From Candidatus Eiseniibacteriota bacterium (GTDB lineage: Bacteria > Orphanbacterota > Orphanbacteria > Orphanbacterales > Orphanbacteraceae), in assembly GCA_024276995.1 (NCBI GenBank), contig JAJRWB010000023.1, forward strand, positions 5,066-69,065: a stretch of 64,000 nt of DNA, in the 5' to 3' direction. How positions within the stretch are numbered: the first letter of the stretch is position 1; each line of letters starts with the position of its first letter. Below the pieces are notes generated by a model, which saw nothing but the letters and a program-made list of their open reading frames with translations, searched no databases and was not told the origin of the DNA. The position numbers and the translations under genes are program-made. Positions 52,398 to 63,202 of this stretch are shown piece by piece.

Positions 52398-54499
52398 AGG
52401 CGGACCTGCTCATCGAAATCGGGACCGAGGAGATTCCCGCGTCGTATGTGTCGCCGGCGGCAGCCCATTTCACAAGGGCGTTCCTGGATATGCTCGAGGA
52501 GGAGAGAATCGGCCGCGGGGCGGCGGCGGAGTTTTCCACGCCCCGCAGGATCGCCCTGCTCGTGACCGGCGTGGAGGAGATGCAGCGCGAGTCTCGGCGG
52601 GAGGTGACCGGGCCTCCCGCGCGGATCGCTTTCGACGCCGACGGAAAGCCGACGAAAGCGGCCGAGGGCTTCGCGAAGACGAACGGCGTCTCCCTCGACG
52701 AGCTGCGGGTGGTGGAGACGCCCAAGGGGAAGTACGTCGCCGTCACGGTCCTGGAGACGCCGCGACCGGCGCGCGACGTGATCGGCGACATTCTTCCCGG
52801 CGTGATCTCGTCGATTCCCTTTCCCAAGACGATGCGTTGGGAGGAAAGCGGATTTCTATTCGCTCGACCGATCCGGTGGATCGTTCTTCTTTACGGCGAC
52901 GATGTGATCCCCATCGAGATCGCGGGGGTGAAGAGCGGCCGCGCCAGCAGGGGCCACAGGATCCTCCACGGCGCGCCGGTAGAGATCCCTTCTCCCGCCG
53001 CATATGAGGCGGCGCTCAAGGGGGCGTTCGTCATCCCGTCGGCGAAGGAGCGCAAGGCTCGGATCGAAAGAGAGATCGAGCGGGTCGCCGGCGAAGGGGG
53101 GGAGTCGATTCTTCCCGATCCGGGACTGGTCGATCAGGTGAATTTCCTCGTCGAGTACCCCCACGCCCTGTCGGGCCGTTTCGACAGGCGCTACCTCGAA
53201 CTGCCGGAGAAGGTGGTGATCACCGCCATGCGCTCCCATCAGAGGTACTTCGCCCTCCGGGACCGGAAAGGTTCGCTGGCGCCGCGCTTCATCACCGTGG
53301 CGAACGGCACGGCGAAGAACGAACCGGACGTGCGCGCCGGCAATGAGCGTGTGCTTGCGGCGCGACTCGCCGACGCCGAGTTCTACTGGAACGAGGACCG
53401 GTCGGTTTCCCTCGCCGACAGGACGGCTCGTCTCGACAGGCTTCTCTGGCAGAAAGGGCTCGGCTCGATGCTCGACAAGACGGAACGTATCGGAAGAATC
53501 GCCTCGGCGGTTGTGAAGCGATGCGCGCCGGAGATGTCCGACACGGTGAGTCGGGCGGCTCTTCTCTCCAAGGCGGACCTCACCACCGAGATGATCCGGG
53601 ACGGGAAGGAGTTCACCGCCCTCCAGGGATATATGGGCATGGAGTACGCCCGCGAGTCGGGCGAGAGCGACGATGTGGCGCTCGCCCTTTTCGAGCAGTA
53701 CCTCCCGCGGTTTTCCGAGGACGATCTTCCATCGTCGATCCCCGGCGCGATCCTCTCGCTCGCCGACAGGGCCGACACTCTTGCGGGTTGCCTCGCCATC
53801 GGCAAGGCGCCCACCGGCTCGCGCGATCCGTATGCGCTACGCAGGCACGCGCGCGCGATTCTGAGAATCCTCGCCGGCGGCGCCGTCGCGTTTCCCCTCA
53901 CCGACCTGGTCGGCGCCGCGGTCGAGGGGTACGGCGGGATCGTGAAGAATCCCGCCGCCGTGAAGGAGGCGTGCCTCGGTTTTCTCGCCGGTCGGATGAA
54001 GAATCTTCTCACCGAAAAGGGTTTCCCGTACGACGTGGTCGACGCGGTGCTCGCCGGCGGGCTCGACGACCCCGCCGACGTGGAGCGCCGGACCGCGGCG
54101 ATCACCGCTTTCAGGGAGAGTGACACGTTCACCGGGCTGATCCTCGGTTTTCGCCGTGTGGTGAACATCCTGAAGAAGGCGGAGGAAGGGGCGGGGGAAG
54201 TCGACCGGGCGCTTTTGAGGGAGGATGCCGAAAAGAGACTTCACGCCGCGGTGGAGGAGATGATTCCGAGCCTCGAGGAAGCGATCGGCGCCCGGCGCTA
54301 CCGCACGGCGATGGAACTTCTTCTCGCCCTGCGCGGCACGATCGACGACTTCTTCGACGGTGTGCTCGTCATGGATCCCGACGACGCCGTGAGGTCGAAC
54401 CGCATCGCTCTTTTGAGGCGGATCGCTCATCTTTTCAACGAACTGGCCGATCTTTCCAAGGTGGTCCTCGAGGGCGAAACCGATCCCGCGAAGGGATAG
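52394..54499 (+). CDS. glyS: Glycine-tRNA ligase beta subunit
   Basis: GlyS (701 residues) binds tRNA-Gly and completes the glycyl-tRNA synthetase. Conserved blocks are [15 protein letters not shown] at the start, [74 protein letters not shown], and the C-terminal anticodon region [25 protein letters not shown] 52394 overlaps the glyQ stop. Length is normal. The glycosylation cluster starts 15 bp after its stop. Confidence 0.95.
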   Translation: MKADLLIEIGTEEIPASYVSPAAAHFTRAFLDMLEEERIGRGAAAEFSTPRRIALLVTGVEEMQRESRREVTGPPARIAFDADGKPTKAAEGFAKTNGVSLDELRVVETPKGKYVAVTVLETPRPARDVIGDILPGVISSIPFPKTMRWEESGFLFARPIRWIVLLYGDDVIPIEIAGVKSGRASRGHRILHGAPVEIPSPAAYEAALKGAFVIPSAKERKARIEREIERVAGEGGESILPDPGLVDQVNFLVEYPHALSGRFDRRYLELPEKVVITAMRSHQRYFALRDRKGSLAPRFITVANGTAKNEPDVRAGNERVLAARLADAEFYWNEDRSVSLADRTARLDRLLWQKGLGSMLDKTERIGRIASAVVKRCAPEMSDTVSRAALLSKADLTTEMIRDGKEFTALQGYMGMEYARESGESDDVALALFEQYLPRFSEDDLPSSIPGAILSLADRADTLAGCLAIGKAPTGSRDPYALRRHARAILRILAGGAVAFPLTDLVGAAVEGYGGIVKNPAAVKEACLGFLAGRMKNLLTEKGFPYDVVDAVLAGGLDDPADVERRTAAITAFRESDTFTGLILGFRRVVNILKKAEEGAGEVDRALLREDAEKRLHAAVEEMIPSLEEAIGARRYRTAMELLLALRGTIDDFFDGVLVMDPDDAVRSNRIALLRRIAHLFNELADLSKVVLEGETDPAKG

Positions 54500-54514
54500 A
54501 TCCCGGAGTTTTAC

Positions 54515-55225
54515 ATGATCAGCGAAATCAGTATCGTCTTCCCCGCCTACAACGAGGAAGGGAACGTCGACGAGGCGGCGCGGCGCGCCGTGGCTGCGGC
54601 GGAATCGGCGGGTATCGACGACTACGAAGTGATCTTCGTGGACGACGGGAGCAGCGACTCTACGGCGGAGAAAGTGGAGGCGCTCCACGGGAAGAACGAA
54701 AAGATCCGCCTGATTCGGCACGACGGCAACAAGGGCTATGCCATGGCGCTCAAGACCGGGTTCACGTCGGCGACGAAGAAGTACATCTTCTATTCCGACG
54801 CCGATAACCAGTTCGATCTCGGCGAGCTGAAGAACTTCCTCCCCGCCATCGAGGATTACGACATGGTGTGCGGTTTCCGGATCTACAGGTTCGATCCCTT
54901 CTCCCGGCTCGTCCTTTCGTGGGCGTATAATCTTCTCGCGCGGATCATCTTCCGGATCCGGGTGCGGGATATCGACTGCGCGTTCAAACTCTTTCGCCGT
55001 GAAGTGTTCGACCGGATCGACATCGAATCGAAGAAGTTCTTCGTCGACACCGAGATCCTCGCGAAGGGAAAGAAATACGGTATGACGATGACGGAGATCG
55101 GTGTCCGCCACTACCCTAGGACCGAGGGAAGCTCCACCGTCCGGCCGAGCCACGTGATCTCCACCATTGCCGAACTCGTGGAGATGTGGTTCCGCATCTA
55201 CGTCCATTCGGACAGAGGGAAATGA
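54515..55225 (+). CDS. Family 2 glycosyltransferase, polyprenyl-phosphate sugar synthase-like
   Basis: The 236-residue GT-A enzyme lacks strong membrane helices. Motifs are SIVFPAYNEEGNVDEAARRAV, VIFVDDGSSDST, NKGYAMALKTGF, YSDADNQFDLGELKNFL (nucleotide-sugar DAD), and VRDIDCAFKLFRREVF. This resembles DPM1-type enzymes that load a polyprenyl phosphate. It opens a run of six coupled surface-glycan genes and probably supplies their lipid-linked donor. ATG 54515 has GGAG 7 bp upstream. The stop overlaps the next ATG by 4 bp. Confidence 0.85.
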   Translation: MISEISIVFPAYNEEGNVDEAARRAVAAAESAGIDDYEVIFVDDGSSDSTAEKVEALHGKNEKIRLIRHDGNKGYAMALKTGFTSATKKYIFYSDADNQFDLGELKNFLPAIEDYDMVCGFRIYRFDPFSRLVLSWAYNLLARIIFRIRVRDIDCAFKLFRREVFDRIDIESKKFFVDTEILAKGKKYGMTMTEIGVRHYPRTEGSSTVRPSHVISTIAELVEMWFRIYVHSDRGK

Positions 55226-57642
55226 AAGGGAAAGAGCTTCTCCGTTCCCTGGCGCCCTTCCTGATCCTGGCGGCGGCGCTGTTGATTCTCTACCCCATGG
55301 ATCTGGCACCCGGGCGGTTCCTCGTCACGTACGACGCGGCGAATTTCGCCCCTTGGGACGACGCGCCGCCGGCGCCTTCGTTCAACCCCGACTGCCTCCA
55401 ATCCTATTATCCACGCAGGGTGCTTTCACGCGAGGCGCTCCTCGCCGGGCGGATTCCCCTTTGGGACCCCACTTCGTTCTGCGGGCAGCCTTTTCTCGCA
55501 AATTTCCAATCGGGCGTCTTCTACCCGGTCAACCTCCTCCTTCTTCCCCTTTCGGCGGAGCGGGCGCTCGGCGCGTACGTGTGGCTTCATCTCCTCCTCG
55601 CGGCGGTGGGGATGTATCTTTTCCTCTCGTCGATCCGTGTCTCGTCCGTCCCGTCACTCGCGGGGGCCCTCCTTTTCGCGGCCAACGGCGCCCTCGCCGT
55701 TCGCACGGGGCAGAGCACCATGCTCGCCACGCCGGCCTGGATACCGCTGCTGCTCTTCCTCGCGGGGCGGGTCGCCCGCGGCGGCAATCCGCTCCCCCTG
55801 GCGTTGGCGTGGACGTGCATGGTGCTCTCCGGGTTCCCTCCCATTCTCGCGTACGGCGCGCTTCTCATCCTCCCGTGGGCGCTCTGGTGCTGGTGGCCAG
55901 GGCGGAAGGAAAGAGGGGGCGCGAAACTTCTCTCCCTGGCGGGGGGATTCGCCCTCGGGACCGGCATGGCGGCGGCGCAGCTCCTTCCGACGCTCGAGTT
56001 CATCTCGCAGTCGGGCCGGATCCGGTTCGCCTATGAAACACTTCTTTCCAGTTCGTGGCATCCCGCCATGCTGATCCGCCTCTTGTTGCCCCGCTTCTTC
56101 GGCTCCCCGCTCGACGGGACCGACTGGTTCCACCTGCTGAGCCGGGGGAACGGTCACTACTTCCAATCGTTCATCTCCACCGGGGCTTACGCCGGTGCGG
56201 GTACCCTCCTCCTCGCGGCGGCGGGGGCGGCGGTGTGGCGCTCGAGCCGCACGGCGCGGTTCTTTCTTTTCGCCGGCGGCACCGGCGCACTCGTCCTCTT
56301 CGGAACGCCCCTTCTCCGGGTGGTCTCCCTCGTTCCGGGACTCGGCGGCGCCCGGGTCGACCGGGTGGTCCACATCCCGGTGATCGCCCTGGTGGTGCTC
56401 GCATCGATCGGGCTCGACCGCGCGGCGCGGGGCGAAACGGCGCGGCGGACGCTCATCGCCGGCTGGGCCGTTCTCCTTCTCGCCGGCGTGGGGCTTACGC
56501 TCATGCGCGATTCCGCGGCTCTCGCCCTTGCCGGGCCTCCCGTTCTCCCCTACCTTGCCCGTCTTTCCCCGATGTCCGGCGCGCTCTTGCCGCTCGCTTT
56601 CCTGACCGCCGTGGCGTTCGTCGTGGTTTTCGCCGCCGGCGCACCACGGCGCGGGTGGATGATTCCGCTCGCGGCGATTCTTCTCGTGGGGGACGCGGCG
56701 ATCGACTCGCGCCGGTGTCATGTGACGATGCCCGGGGAGAAACTCCCCCGCGAGACGCCCGGCGTCCGTTTCCTCGTCGACCGGAGCGACAGGGGACGGG
56801 TCGTGCGCTATGAGGACGACGTCCTCCCTCCGAGTCTCCCCGGCCTATTCGGCGTGAGCGACGTGGCGGGATACAACGCGCTCACCATCCGTTCGTACCG
56901 CGGCTACTATGCCGCCATGGCGCCGCCGTCGGTGAAGGAGAGGAGGATCAATCCGCTCAAGGCGGTGGTCTCGGTCCACTCGCCCCTTCTCGACAGGGTG
57001 GCGGGAAGATGGGTGATCAGCGCGTGCGGAACGACGCCCCCCGACCTGCCCGTAATGTACGACGCCGAGATGACGGTCTTCGAAAACGAAGACGCCTACC
57101 CGAGGGCGTATCTCACCTACCGCCTCGCCGCGGTGAACAGCCCCCGCCAGGCGTTCGAACTGCTATCGAACCCGTCGACGCCCCGGCTGACCACCACTCT
57201 CGAGAGGGAGGAGGTTCATCTCGAAAAGGACGAAAAGAAGTGGAGCACCGTCGGCTCGTGGCTCGATGCCCATGGCGGGGCGGAGACCTCCTTCGCGCCC
57301 GCCGATCGTCTCGACGACCGCGTGAGATTCGTCGTCGATGAACCGGAGCGGATCGTCATCGACTGCGCCTCCCGGGGAGGGAGGATGCTCGTCCTCTCCG
57401 ACTGCTACTACCCGGGATGGGTCGCGACGGTGGATGGAGAAGAGACGCCGATCCACAGGGTGAACCGCACCGTCCGCGGCGTCGTGCTTCCCGCCGGCGT
57501 CCATCGGGTGGAGTTCCGCTATGATCCTCCCTCGTTCCGGCGCGGTGTCGCCGTTTCCCTCGGATCGCTCCTCATCGCCGCCGCGGCGGCGCTCCTTTCC
57601 TTGCGTCGGGCGGGGGAGAAGGGTAGCCTCCGGAAAGCATGA
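55222..57642 (+). CDS. YfhO-like membrane protein (GT-C type), first copy
   Basis: The 806-residue protein has 12 or more helices and a soluble C-terminal domain. Its first loop has the acidic FVTYDAANFAPWDDAPP and YYPRRVLSREALLAGRIPLWDPTSFCGQPFLANFQS, a block typical of YfhO-family proteins, which add sugars to teichoic or other surface polymers. The C-terminal part ends with DCYYPGWVATVDGEETPIHRVN, another family hallmark. It overlaps both neighbours by 4 bp. The following gene is a paralogue with the same blocks. Acceptor and donor are unknown. Confidence 0.8.
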   Translation: MKGKELLRSLAPFLILAAALLILYPMDLAPGRFLVTYDAANFAPWDDAPPAPSFNPDCLQSYYPRRVLSREALLAGRIPLWDPTSFCGQPFLANFQSGVFYPVNLLLLPLSAERALGAYVWLHLLLAAVGMYLFLSSIRVSSVPSLAGALLFAANGALAVRTGQSTMLATPAWIPLLLFLAGRVARGGNPLPLALAWTCMVLSGFPPILAYGALLILPWALWCWWPGRKERGGAKLLSLAGGFALGTGMAAAQLLPTLEFISQSGRIRFAYETLLSSSWHPAMLIRLLLPRFFGSPLDGTDWFHLLSRGNGHYFQSFISTGAYAGAGTLLLAAAGAAVWRSSRTARFFLFAGGTGALVLFGTPLLRVVSLVPGLGGARVDRVVHIPVIALVVLASIGLDRAARGETARRTLIAGWAVLLLAGVGLTLMRDSAALALAGPPVLPYLARLSPMSGALLPLAFLTAVAFVVVFAAGAPRRGWMIPLAAILLVGDAAIDSRRCHVTMPGEKLPRETPGVRFLVDRSDRGRVVRYEDDVLPPSLPGLFGVSDVAGYNALTIRSYRGYYAAMAPPSVKERRINPLKAVVSVHSPLLDRVAGRWVISACGTTPPDLPVMYDAEMTVFENEDAYPRAYLTYRLAAVNSPRQAFELLSNPSTPRLTTTLEREEVHLEKDEKKWSTVGSWLDAHGGAETSFAPADRLDDRVRFVVDEPERIVIDCASRGGRMLVLSDCYYPGWVATVDGEETPIHRVNRTVRGVVLPAGVHRVEFRYDPPSFRRGVAVSLGSLLIAAAAALLSLRRAGEKGSLRKA

Positions 57643-59948
57643 AAGGCCATCGTCTATTACCGCTCCTCCACCTCGCGGTGGCGCTCCTCTTCTTCCGGGG
57701 CGCGGCGTTCCATGATCGTTTCGAAATGCCGTGCAATCCGAACCGATGGTCTCCTTGGAGCGCCCACGTCACGGCGGAGGAAGCGGCGCCGCCGGCGGTG
57801 AACACCGATTGCGCCCTCGCGTATTACCCGCGCCGCGTGTTCGCCACCGAGTCGATCCGCGGGGGGGACCTCCCTCTGTGGGATCCATACTCCTTCACGG
57901 GGCAACCGTTCCTCGCGAATTTCCAGTCGGCCCTTCTCTACCCGGTCAATTTGCCCTTGTATCTCCTCGATCCGAAAAGCGCCATGGGGTGGTTCCTGAT
58001 TATCCACATCGCCCTGGCGGGATGGTTCGCATCCCTTCTCGCGAGGAAGCTCGGTCTTTCGCCCGGCGCGGCAACCGCCGCGGGGGTCGTGTTCCAGCTG
58101 AATTCCTTCTTCCTCAGTCGCGCCGGCCATCCCACGTTCGTCGCCTCCGGTGTCTGGGCCCCGCTGGCGTTGTGCGCCGCGATCGACGTCGTGCGAAAGC
58201 CCTCGGGTCGTTCCGCGGCACATCTCGCAGTCGCCCTCGCCATGGCGGCGCTCGCCGGGTTTCCCCAGACGGCGATCCATATCTATTATATGGTCGCCTG
58301 GTTCTTCGCCGCCGCACTCCTGGCGCGCTACGGCCGTGCGCGAAGCGGCGCGTTCCTCCTCGCCGCCGCCGGTTCGATTCTGCTCTCGTTCGCCCTGGGC
58401 GCATTCCAGTTCCTTCCGACGGCGGAGTTTCTGAAGCTCTCGACGCGCGCGCCGATCGACTTTCCCACCTTCCTTTCGGGCACCCATCACCCCGCCATGC
58501 TGCTGCGAATGCTCGTGCCCGACTTCTTCGGCAATCCCTTCCAGGGGAATCTCTGGTCGACCCTTCTTTCCACGGGAAACGGATATTTTCGCCAGAATTA
58601 TGTTTCAACTATAAATTATATGGGCGTTCTCCCTCTCGTGATCGGCGTGTACGGCGTTTTCACGGGGAGGAAGAAACTCTTCTTCGCGGCATTGCTTCTC
58701 CTTCCGCTCCTGGTGATCTGGGGGACTCCGCCGGCGCAGGCGGCGTGGCATCTCCCCGGCTTCCGCTTTTCCCGCGTCGACCGGTTGATCGTCCTCCCCT
58801 TCCTTGCGCTTTCGATCGGTTTCGGGGCGGGGGTGGATCGAATCGTGCGCGCCGGCCGCGTCCCGCCGGGCGTGACCGCCGGTATCGCGGCGGCCCTCGC
58901 GGCGGCGGCGGCGATCGGCGTCTTCCGCGACGCGATCGCCGGAGCGATTTCGTCGGGCAGGATTCCCCCCGGTTACGCCGCATCCACGGTGAACGCGTCG
59001 GTCTTCACCACGGTGGCCGTCGCGGCGGCGGCCCTCGCGCTGATCGCCTTCCGCCCGAAGGTGCGCGGCCCGGTGTTCATCGCGGCGATGACCCTCTTCG
59101 CCGGCGCAGACCTCTTCCTCTTCGGTTCGCGGTTCCATCTCGATCTTCCGAAGAATTCGACCTTCTTCCGCACCCCGGAGATCGCGATGGTGAGCGATCG
59201 TCTCGGCCGGTACGGCAGGATCGCCCGTTTCGCCGGGGACGGGGGGGAACTCCTCCCGCCGGGAACGGCATCGCTCTACGGTATCCAGGACGTGGCGGGG
59301 ATCAACGCCCTCAACCTGGAGCGGTATCACCGGCTGATGGAGAGCGTCGAGCCGGGGCTCTACCAGCGCCGGCGTTACGGTCCGTTCCGGAGGAAGGAGA
59401 CACTCGCATCGCCCCTTCTCGATCTCCTCGGCGCCCGCGTCTTCACCGTCGATCGCTCCGGGAGGGTGCTTTTCCTGCCGGGCGGGCACGACCCGCTCCC
59501 CAGGGCGAGTTTCCACTACCGGTGGGAATCCGCCGGCGATGAAGAGACGCTTCGCCGCGTCACATCCCCTTACTTCCGTCCGGCGGAACAACTCTTCCTC
59601 GCCGGAGATGCCGGCCCCCCCCCTCTTCGGGAGGGGAGCGGGTCGGCCGATATTCTGGAGTACCGGCCCGACCGGGTATCGGTGGAGGTGAGCACCGATT
59701 CGAGCGGTGTTCTTCTGCTCACCGACGCGTGGTATCCCGGCTGGGAGGCGACGGTGGACGGGGAGAAGGCGACGGTTCTGCGCGCCGATTACGCGTTTCG
59801 CGCCGTCGCTGTGCCTCGAGGGCATCATGTGGTAGAATTCGCTTTTCGCCCCGCGTCTTTCCGCGTGGGCCGCGCGATCTCGGCCGTAACCGCCCTTCTG
59901 ACGCTGGCGCTCATATTCTCGTCTCATGGAAGAGGAAGAAAACGTTGA
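57639..59948 (+). CDS. YfhO-like membrane protein (GT-C type), second copy
   Basis: The 769-residue protein is a paralogue of the preceding gene: YYPRRVFATESIRGGDLPLWDPYSFTGQPFLANFQS near the N-terminus, then multiple helices, HPAMLLRMLVPDFFGNPFQGN, and a C-terminal DAWYPGWEATVDGEKATVLRAD. Side-by-side paralogues suggest two successive glycosyl transfers or a heteromeric enzyme. It starts in an ATGA overlap with the first copy and its stop overlaps the TTG of the phosphodiesterase. Confidence 0.8.
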   Translation: MKGHRLLPLLHLAVALLFFRGAAFHDRFEMPCNPNRWSPWSAHVTAEEAAPPAVNTDCALAYYPRRVFATESIRGGDLPLWDPYSFTGQPFLANFQSALLYPVNLPLYLLDPKSAMGWFLIIHIALAGWFASLLARKLGLSPGAATAAGVVFQLNSFFLSRAGHPTFVASGVWAPLALCAAIDVVRKPSGRSAAHLAVALAMAALAGFPQTAIHIYYMVAWFFAAALLARYGRARSGAFLLAAAGSILLSFALGAFQFLPTAEFLKLSTRAPIDFPTFLSGTHHPAMLLRMLVPDFFGNPFQGNLWSTLLSTGNGYFRQNYVSTINYMGVLPLVIGVYGVFTGRKKLFFAALLLLPLLVIWGTPPAQAAWHLPGFRFSRVDRLIVLPFLALSIGFGAGVDRIVRAGRVPPGVTAGIAAALAAAAAIGVFRDAIAGAISSGRIPPGYAASTVNASVFTTVAVAAAALALIAFRPKVRGPVFIAAMTLFAGADLFLFGSRFHLDLPKNSTFFRTPEIAMVSDRLGRYGRIARFAGDGGELLPPGTASLYGIQDVAGINALNLERYHRLMESVEPGLYQRRRYGPFRRKETLASPLLDLLGARVFTVDRSGRVLFLPGGHDPLPRASFHYRWESAGDEETLRRVTSPYFRPAEQLFLAGDAGPPPLREGSGSADILEYRPDRVSVEVSTDSSGVLLLTDAWYPGWEATVDGEKATVLRADYAFRAVAVPRGHHVVEFAFRPASFRVGRAISAVTALLTLALIFSSHGRGRKR

Positions 59949-61615
59949 AGAGAGTTCTCATCATCGGTCTCGACGGCATCACCTTCGACACCTTCGACCC
60001 ATGGATGGAAGAGGGGATCCTGCCGAACACGGCGATGTTCCGCGACGGCGGCGTCCACGCGTCGCTCGACTCGATCTTCCCTCCGATCACCGCCCCCGCG
60101 TGGGCTTCCTTCATGACCGGCATGAATCCCGGAAAGACAGGGATCTTCGAGTTCCTCTACTCCCGCTCGTCGAGTTTCGACCTCGCCCCGGTGAACGCCA
60201 CCGTCCGCGACGGCGTCACCCTCTGGGACATCCTATCGAGAGAAGGAAAAAAGGTGATCTCCCTCGGCGTACCGGTCACCTACCCGCCCGAGCCGGTGAA
60301 CGGCGTGCTCGTCGGCGGGTTCCTCCCCCCCCAGGGGGCGCGCGATTTCACCCATCCTCCGGAGTTGCTCGATGAGATCGAAAAAAGATACGGCCCCTAC
60401 CCGATCTACCACAAGGAGGTCTACCAGAAGGGGAAGGTCGACAGGGTGATCGACGAGGCGAACGACATCCTCCGCTACCGGCGCGAGATGACCCTCGATC
60501 TTCTGAAGGAAAGGGAGTGGGACTTCGCGATCACCTACTTCGAGGGCACCGACCGGATGCAGCACGAGGTGTGGCATATCCACGACGAGAGCCACCCCCA
60601 TTCGACACGGTCGGAGGTGGCCCGTTACAAGGAGAAAGTCCTCGGTTTCTACCGGGAAGTGGACGAGACGGTGCGCCTCCTCACCGAGGCGGTCGACGAC
60701 GGCGAGACCGCGGTGATCATCATGTCCGACCACGGTTTCGGCCCGATTCACTATTATTTGAACCTGAATGTCTGGCTCCTCGAACAGGGATTCCTGAAGC
60801 TGAAGCGCGATCCTCTCACCCTCTTGAAGCGACTGATCTTCACGCTGGGAATCACCCCCGCTTTCGGCTACCGGACGGCGATGAAGCTCGGGCTCGCCGG
60901 GCTTCGTCTATCGAAGGGGGTGGGCGGAAGAAACGTGATCTTCGACATGATCAACTCGATCTTCCTCTCGCTGGAGAATATCGACTGGACACGGACGAGG
61001 GCGTATTCGAAGGGGAACTACGGGCAGATCTACGTCAACCTGAAGGGACGGGAGCCCGACGGATCGGTCGACCCTTCCGAGTACGATGCCGTGGTGGAGG
61101 AGCTGAAGAAGGCGCTCCGGGCGATCCCCGATCCCGACACCGGCGGAAAGTTGATGTCCGATGTGTTTCACCGGAGCGAACGATACACCGGCGCCTACGT
61201 GGAAAGAATGCCGGACGTTCTCTTCAAGCCGGGCAACATGGTGTACAAGGCGCTCGGCATTGTCGACTTCACCACACGGCACTTCATCGAGCCGACGTTC
61301 GGCAACTCGGGAGACCACCGGATGAACGGCGTCTTCTTCGCGAAGGGAGGGGAATTCGACGTCCGCGCCGAGAGGCTGCCCGAGATCTCCATCATGGACG
61401 TGGCGCCCACGGTGCTCCACGCCCTCGGTCTCGCCGTTCCGGAAGACATGGACGGACGTGTGATCGAAAACGCCTTCCGGAAAGAGTGGATCGAAAGCCA
61501 CCCGGTCCGGATGCGCCGGCCTTACGAACGGGTCGACAAGTCGCGCATGGAACTGTCCGACACCGAGCGGCAGGAGATCATCGATCGGTTGAAAGGGATG
61601 GGGTATGTGGGATAG
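59945..61615 (+). CDS. Alkaline-phosphatase-superfamily phosphodiesterase
   Basis: The 556-residue protein is of the nucleotide pyrophosphatase/phosphodiesterase type: VLIIGLDGITFDTFDPW with the first metal ligand, IFPPITAPAWASFMTGMNPGKTGIFEF with the Thr/Ser nucleophile region, TYFEGTDRMQHEVWH, and IMSDHGFGP. These metal-binding motifs look intact. No signal peptide is visible; a cytosolic or peripheral location is likely. TTG 59945 overlaps the previous stop and has GAGGA 9 bp upstream; the longer frame from 59729 is a shadow. In context it may act on lipid-linked or nucleotide-linked glycan intermediates. Confidence 0.82.
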   Translation: MKRVLIIGLDGITFDTFDPWMEEGILPNTAMFRDGGVHASLDSIFPPITAPAWASFMTGMNPGKTGIFEFLYSRSSSFDLAPVNATVRDGVTLWDILSREGKKVISLGVPVTYPPEPVNGVLVGGFLPPQGARDFTHPPELLDEIEKRYGPYPIYHKEVYQKGKVDRVIDEANDILRYRREMTLDLLKEREWDFAITYFEGTDRMQHEVWHIHDESHPHSTRSEVARYKEKVLGFYREVDETVRLLTEAVDDGETAVIIMSDHGFGPIHYYLNLNVWLLEQGFLKLKRDPLTLLKRLIFTLGITPAFGYRTAMKLGLAGLRLSKGVGGRNVIFDMINSIFLSLENIDWTRTRAYSKGNYGQIYVNLKGREPDGSVDPSEYDAVVEELKKALRAIPDPDTGGKLMSDVFHRSERYTGAYVERMPDVLFKPGNMVYKALGIVDFTTRHFIEPTFGNSGDHRMNGVFFAKGGEFDVRAERLPEISIMDVAPTVLHALGLAVPEDMDGRVIENAFRKEWIESHPVRMRRPYERVDKSRMELSDTERQEIIDRLKGMGYVG

Positions 61616-63202
61616 GGAATCATCGTCCTCGGCGGACCGATGGATCCTCCTCCTCATCGCCGTTACAGCACTGGCGGCGTTCCTTTCGTACTGGGACTAC
61701 GGGATGAACGACGACGAGGGATACCTCCTCGGCGGCGTGACCCGCATTCTCGACGGACAGGTTCCTTATCGCGACTTCCACCATACCTACGCGCCCGGTC
61801 GTTTCTATCTCGTGGCGGCGCTCTTCCGCCTTGCCGGGGAGAATCTCCTCACCCTCCGTGCGCTCTGGCTCGTCATGCGGGTGGCGATCGTCATCCTCGC
61901 CTGGTTCGCGGCGAGGCCGTTCCTTTCGCGCTGGGGGGCCGGCGCCTTCGCCGTCATGCTGATCGTCGCGCCGGGACCGTGGCACAAGTCGTTCTTCCAC
62001 TTCTTTCTCCTGGCGAATGTCGTCACTCTCGGGCGGATGGCGGATCCCCGAGCTTCCGCGCGTCGTGCCGTGGAGGCGGGAATCGTCGCCGGTGTTACCC
62101 TCCTTTTCCGCCAGGACCTCGGCGCCGCGACGTTCGCCGCGGGGGGAGTTCTCGTTCTTCTGAAGCGATGGACAGGTGTTTCGGCGCGACAGGGTGCTCT
62201 TTTTTTTTCGCCGCCTCCATCGCCGTTCTGCCCGCCGCGCTCTACTTCCTGCTGAACCATGCGCTCCCCCAGGCGGCTGAGAAGATCTTCCTCGCCGGCA
62301 TGAGGGACAATCGCACGAACGCCCTTCCCTTCCCGGCGCTCGTTCACGGCGTGACCCCCGGCGCGACCGGCGTGGCGTTCGCCCTGATCCGGTCGCTCTA
62401 CTACCTCCCCCCCCTCGTCTACGCCGTCGCCGCCGTCGTATCGGCGAGAGCGCTCTTTCGCCGGGTTCCCGGCGGCATCGTCGCGGCGCTCTTCGTCTTC
62501 TTCGGCGTCGCCTCGTGGAACCAGGCGCTCTGGCGGAGCGACCTCGCCCACCTCCTCCAGGCGCTTCCTCCGTTCTACGCGCTGTCGATCGGGGGGATCG
62601 AGGCGGCAGCGAAACGGTTCCACGCCCGGGGGGCGATCGCGACGGCGGGCGCGCCGTTGCTCATGCTCTTCGCGCTTCTCGTCTACGGCGAAACGTGGCG
62701 GTCCGACCGGGGCGCCGGGCGGATCGCCGCCGAGGGGATCCAGCCGATCCCGCCCTACTACACCGGATCGGTGGCGCAGCTCGGGGAACCCTCGGTGAGG
62801 CTCGAACTGCCCCGGGCGCCGCTGCGCGTCCCTCCCCGCCAGGCGCGTTTCCTCCGCGCCGTGGGAGAGAGGATCGACCGGTACACGTCGCCCGGCGACT
62901 CCATGCTCACCGTGCCCGGCTTCCAACTCCTCTATTTCCTTTTCGATCGAAAGAATCCGACGCGGTACGTTCACCTGAGGAGGGCCCTCGACAACCGGGA
63001 GGAAGAAGAGCAGTATATCCGGGACATCCTCGACGGAGGAACGAAGCTCGTGATCCTCCGGGATTACGCCATCGATGGGAGGGAAGAGCGGCGGTTCACC
63101 CGTTTCGCCGCCCCTGTCTGCGCCGCCATCGAGAGGGAGTTCGACCTGGTGGAGTCGATGGGCGATATCCGGTTCTACACGCCGAGGGGAGCGCGACCGT
63201 GA
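61605..63202 (+). CDS. GT39-like polytopic glycosyltransferase, frameshifted at a T9 run
   Basis: The first reading frame gives an N-terminal GT-C enzyme start: acidic loop NDDEGYLLGGVTRILDGQVPYRDFHH, then YAPGRFYLVAALFRLAGENLLTLRALW and several helices to ALFF. After a run of nine T (62200-62208) that frame ends in a proline-rich stretch and TGA near 62255. One frame over, the membrane protein continues seamlessly (FFAASIAVLPAALYFLLNH, helices, then a soluble tail to TGA 63202). Ten T would restore a 532-residue protein of normal layout; seven would also restore frame. Error, real mutation and slippage are all possible. It overlaps the phosphodiesterase by 11 bp. Confidence 0.75.
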
